NCBI GenBank assembly: GCA_030043255.1
Contig: JASHYB010000078.1
Coordinates: 1-5,909, forward strand
Source of the DNA: Thermoplasmata archaeon
GTDB taxonomy: Archaea > Thermoplasmatota > Thermoplasmata > Lutacidiplasmatales > UBA184
DNA: 5,909 bases
Reading direction: 5' to 3'
Position 1 is the stretch's first letter, and every line of letters starts with the position of its first letter. A program made the position numbers and the translations under genes. Below the pieces are notes generated by a model. That model was not told where the DNA came from. It did not search any database and saw nothing but the letters and a program-made list of their open reading frames with translations. Positions 4,694-5,909 of the stretch are shown here, in pieces.

Positions 4694-5905
4694 CTATCGC
4701 GCGCGCGCGTCGGGCTCTTCGAGCTCCCAGAACCAGCGGACCTGCCGCGAGCCGGTCTCGGCGACCTTGCGCCGGGCCTCGCCGGGGACGGACGGGTCCC
4801 GCAGCAGGCGGCGGACCCCCTCGGCGGAGTCCGGCGGCGCCCGTCCCCCCGCGCCGGAGCGCTCCAGGATCGGGCCGACCGCCTCGAGCGGGTACTGCCA
4901 GGCGACCTCGCGCCGCCGAACGGCGACGCTGCGGGTGCCGGGGACCCGGTGGAGGCCGAGCTCCTCCGCCGCGCGGTGCAGCTCGGTCGCGGTCTGCGCC
5001 AGCTCCCGCTCCAGGCGGCGCTCGTCGGCCCGCAGCGCGTCGAACCGGTCGACCAGCGCGGCCAGCCGCGGTCCCTCGCTCTCGGGCATCGGCCGGAACT
5101 CCGGGCAGATCGGCCGGAAGTCGCACCGCTCGCAGTGGCGGCCCGGGGTCGGTTCGAACGCCTCTTCACGGATGCCGTCGGCGACCTCGCCCATCCGCTG
5201 GTGGAGCGGTTCGAGCACCCGAGAGCCGCGGGGCGAGGCGCGCAGCGGTGTCAGCGAGCGGAGGTGGAGCAGCGTGAGGCGCTCGACCGGGGCGCGGTAG
5301 TTGTGCTCGACCAGCACCTGGTAGACGCTCAGCTGGTCCGAGGTGGAGGCGTCCTCCCGCGAGAGGTCCCGGCTCGTCTTGTAGTCGAGGATCTCCAGCC
5401 CGCCCGCCGCGGTCCGGTCGATCCGGTCGATGTAGCCGTGGACCGCGAGGCCGTCCCAGTTCGCCTCGAGGTGTTCCTCCACCGCCACCGGCGAGGGGGG
5501 GTCGAGGGCGAGACGGTCCCGATAGCGCAGCAGCAGCTCGCGCCCGAGAGACCGATACCGCTCCTCGTCGTCCGGGCCGGTGTAGCCCTCGCTCGACCAG
5601 AGCCGGTCGTAGAGCGCGAGCAGCTGCTCGGCGGGGACGGGGGCGGGGCGGGCGGAAGCTCCCGCGGCCGAAGGCTCCGACCACTCCTGCAGCGTGGTCT
5701 GGCTGTCGGTACCCTCCCGACGTCGTACCGACGGCACGACCATCGGCCGGACCAGCTCCTCGAGGACCGAGTGTACGACGCGTCCGAACGTGAAGTAGCC
5801 CCGCGGCGTCTCCGGACGCTTCTCGACGTACAGGTACTTCCAGCGCAGCGGGCACTCGAGGTACGTGCGGTACGACGAGTAGCTCAGGGTCGGCGAGGCC
5901 GCCAC
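4694..5905 (-). CDS. PD-(D/E)XK nuclease, RecB/Cas4-like, with predicted Fe-S cluster
   Basis: This 403-residue protein is a RecB-family (COG2887-like) DNA nuclease of the PD-(D/E)XK fold. N-terminal motif: LSYSSYRTYLECPLRWKY (7-24). Active-site residues visible are H45 in FGRVVHSVLEEL, D160 in GYIDRID, and D174/K176 in EILDYKTSRD; DQLSVYQVLV (190-199) is the usual following QxxxY helix. C18 with C258, C261 and C267 (CERCDFRPIC, spacing C-x2-C-x5-C) matches the four-cysteine [4Fe-4S] staple of Cas4, AddB and Dna2. After it come a predicted coiled coil (about 280-317) and a basic, less conserved tail to residue 403. The role is probably end processing in DNA repair, perhaps with a helicase encoded outside the window. 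It is twice the size of Cas4 and no CRISPR array is present. The GTG at 5905 puts the N-terminal motif at a normal distance, but only four bases remain before the window edge, so the true start may lie outside. Confidence 0.88.
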   Translation of the reverse strand: MAASPTLSYSSYRTYLECPLRWKYLYVEKRPETPRGYFTFGRVVHSVLEELVRPMVVPSVRRREGTDSQTTLQEWSEPSAAGASARPAPVPAEQLLALYDRLWSSEGYTGPDDEERYRSLGRELLLRYRDRLALDPPSPVAVEEHLEANWDGLAVHGYIDRIDRTAAGGLEILDYKTSRDLSREDASTSDQLSVYQVLVEHNYRAPVERLTLLHLRSLTPLRASPRGSRVLEPLHQRMGEVADGIREEAFEPTPGRHCERCDFRPICPEFRPMPESEGPRLAALVDRFDALRADERRLERELAQTATELHRAAEELGLHRVPGTRSVAVRRREVAWQYPLEAVGPILERSGAGGRAPPDSAEGVRRLLRDPSVPGEARRKVAETGSRQVRWFWELEEPDARAR

Positions 5906-5909
5906 GGGC

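Noticed and set aside
4500..5300. Plus-strand open frame of 266 codons across purP and the nuclease gene
   Set aside because: Antisense to two confident genes, Arg/Ser-rich and without recognisable motifs.
4694..5905. Cas4 of a CRISPR adaptation module
   Set aside because: The protein is about twice the length of Cas4, no cas1/cas2 neighbours or repeat-spacer array are present, and the neighbouring genes are housekeeping.

Overview
The window looks like chromosomal DNA of a high-G+C archaeon. Two genes are close to diagnostic for Archaea: the archaeal 4-phosphopantoate--beta-alanine ligase (130-897, +) and PurP, the ATP- and formate-dependent FAICAR synthetase (3581-4648, -). A split-loop tRNA-Ser with a long variable arm, and TATA-like AT islands about 28-35 bases upstream of starts, agree with this. 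Nearly every codon ends in G or C and the proteins are rich in Arg and poor in Lys. The closest lineage cannot be read from the sequence; a high-G+C Thermoplasmatota-like or related euryarchaeal group is only a guess.

Layout. The left edge carries two plus-strand genes: the 3' end of a coiled-coil protein (1-114), then the CoA-pathway ligase. Everything else is on the minus strand. In transcription order it reads: a RecB/Cas4-like PD-(D/E)XK nuclease with an Fe-S cysteine set (5905-4694), purP (4648-3581), an ABC-2 exporter ATPase (3553-2594) overlapping its permease (2597-1851), an eight-cysteine zinc-ribbon protein (1795-1556), tRNA-Ser(GGA) (1506-1389) and a GAF-fold free-methionine-(R)-sulfoxide reductase (1342-854). 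The reductase converges on, and overlaps by 44 bases, the ligase gene. No stretch longer than 300 bases lacks a gene; the largest gap between proteins (1343-1555) holds the tRNA.

The most striking element is the tRNA. Its acceptor stem, anticodon arm and variable arm are perfect, but the T-loop is interrupted by about 33 bases that fold into a hairpin with bulges at both exon junctions. This is a non-canonical archaeal tRNA intron at position 59/60 with an imperfect bulge-helix-bulge motif.

Functionally the ATPase and permease form one two-gene exporter with a GTGA stop/start overlap. PurP (purines), the ligase (CoA) and the reductase (oxidised methionine repair) are housekeeping functions that share the neighbourhood rather than one pathway. 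Only three AT-rich promoter-like patches stand out in the GC-rich background: before purP, the zinc-ribbon gene and the tRNA. They suggest at least three transcription starts within the minus-strand series. No mobile element, CRISPR array, origin or clear terminator was seen.
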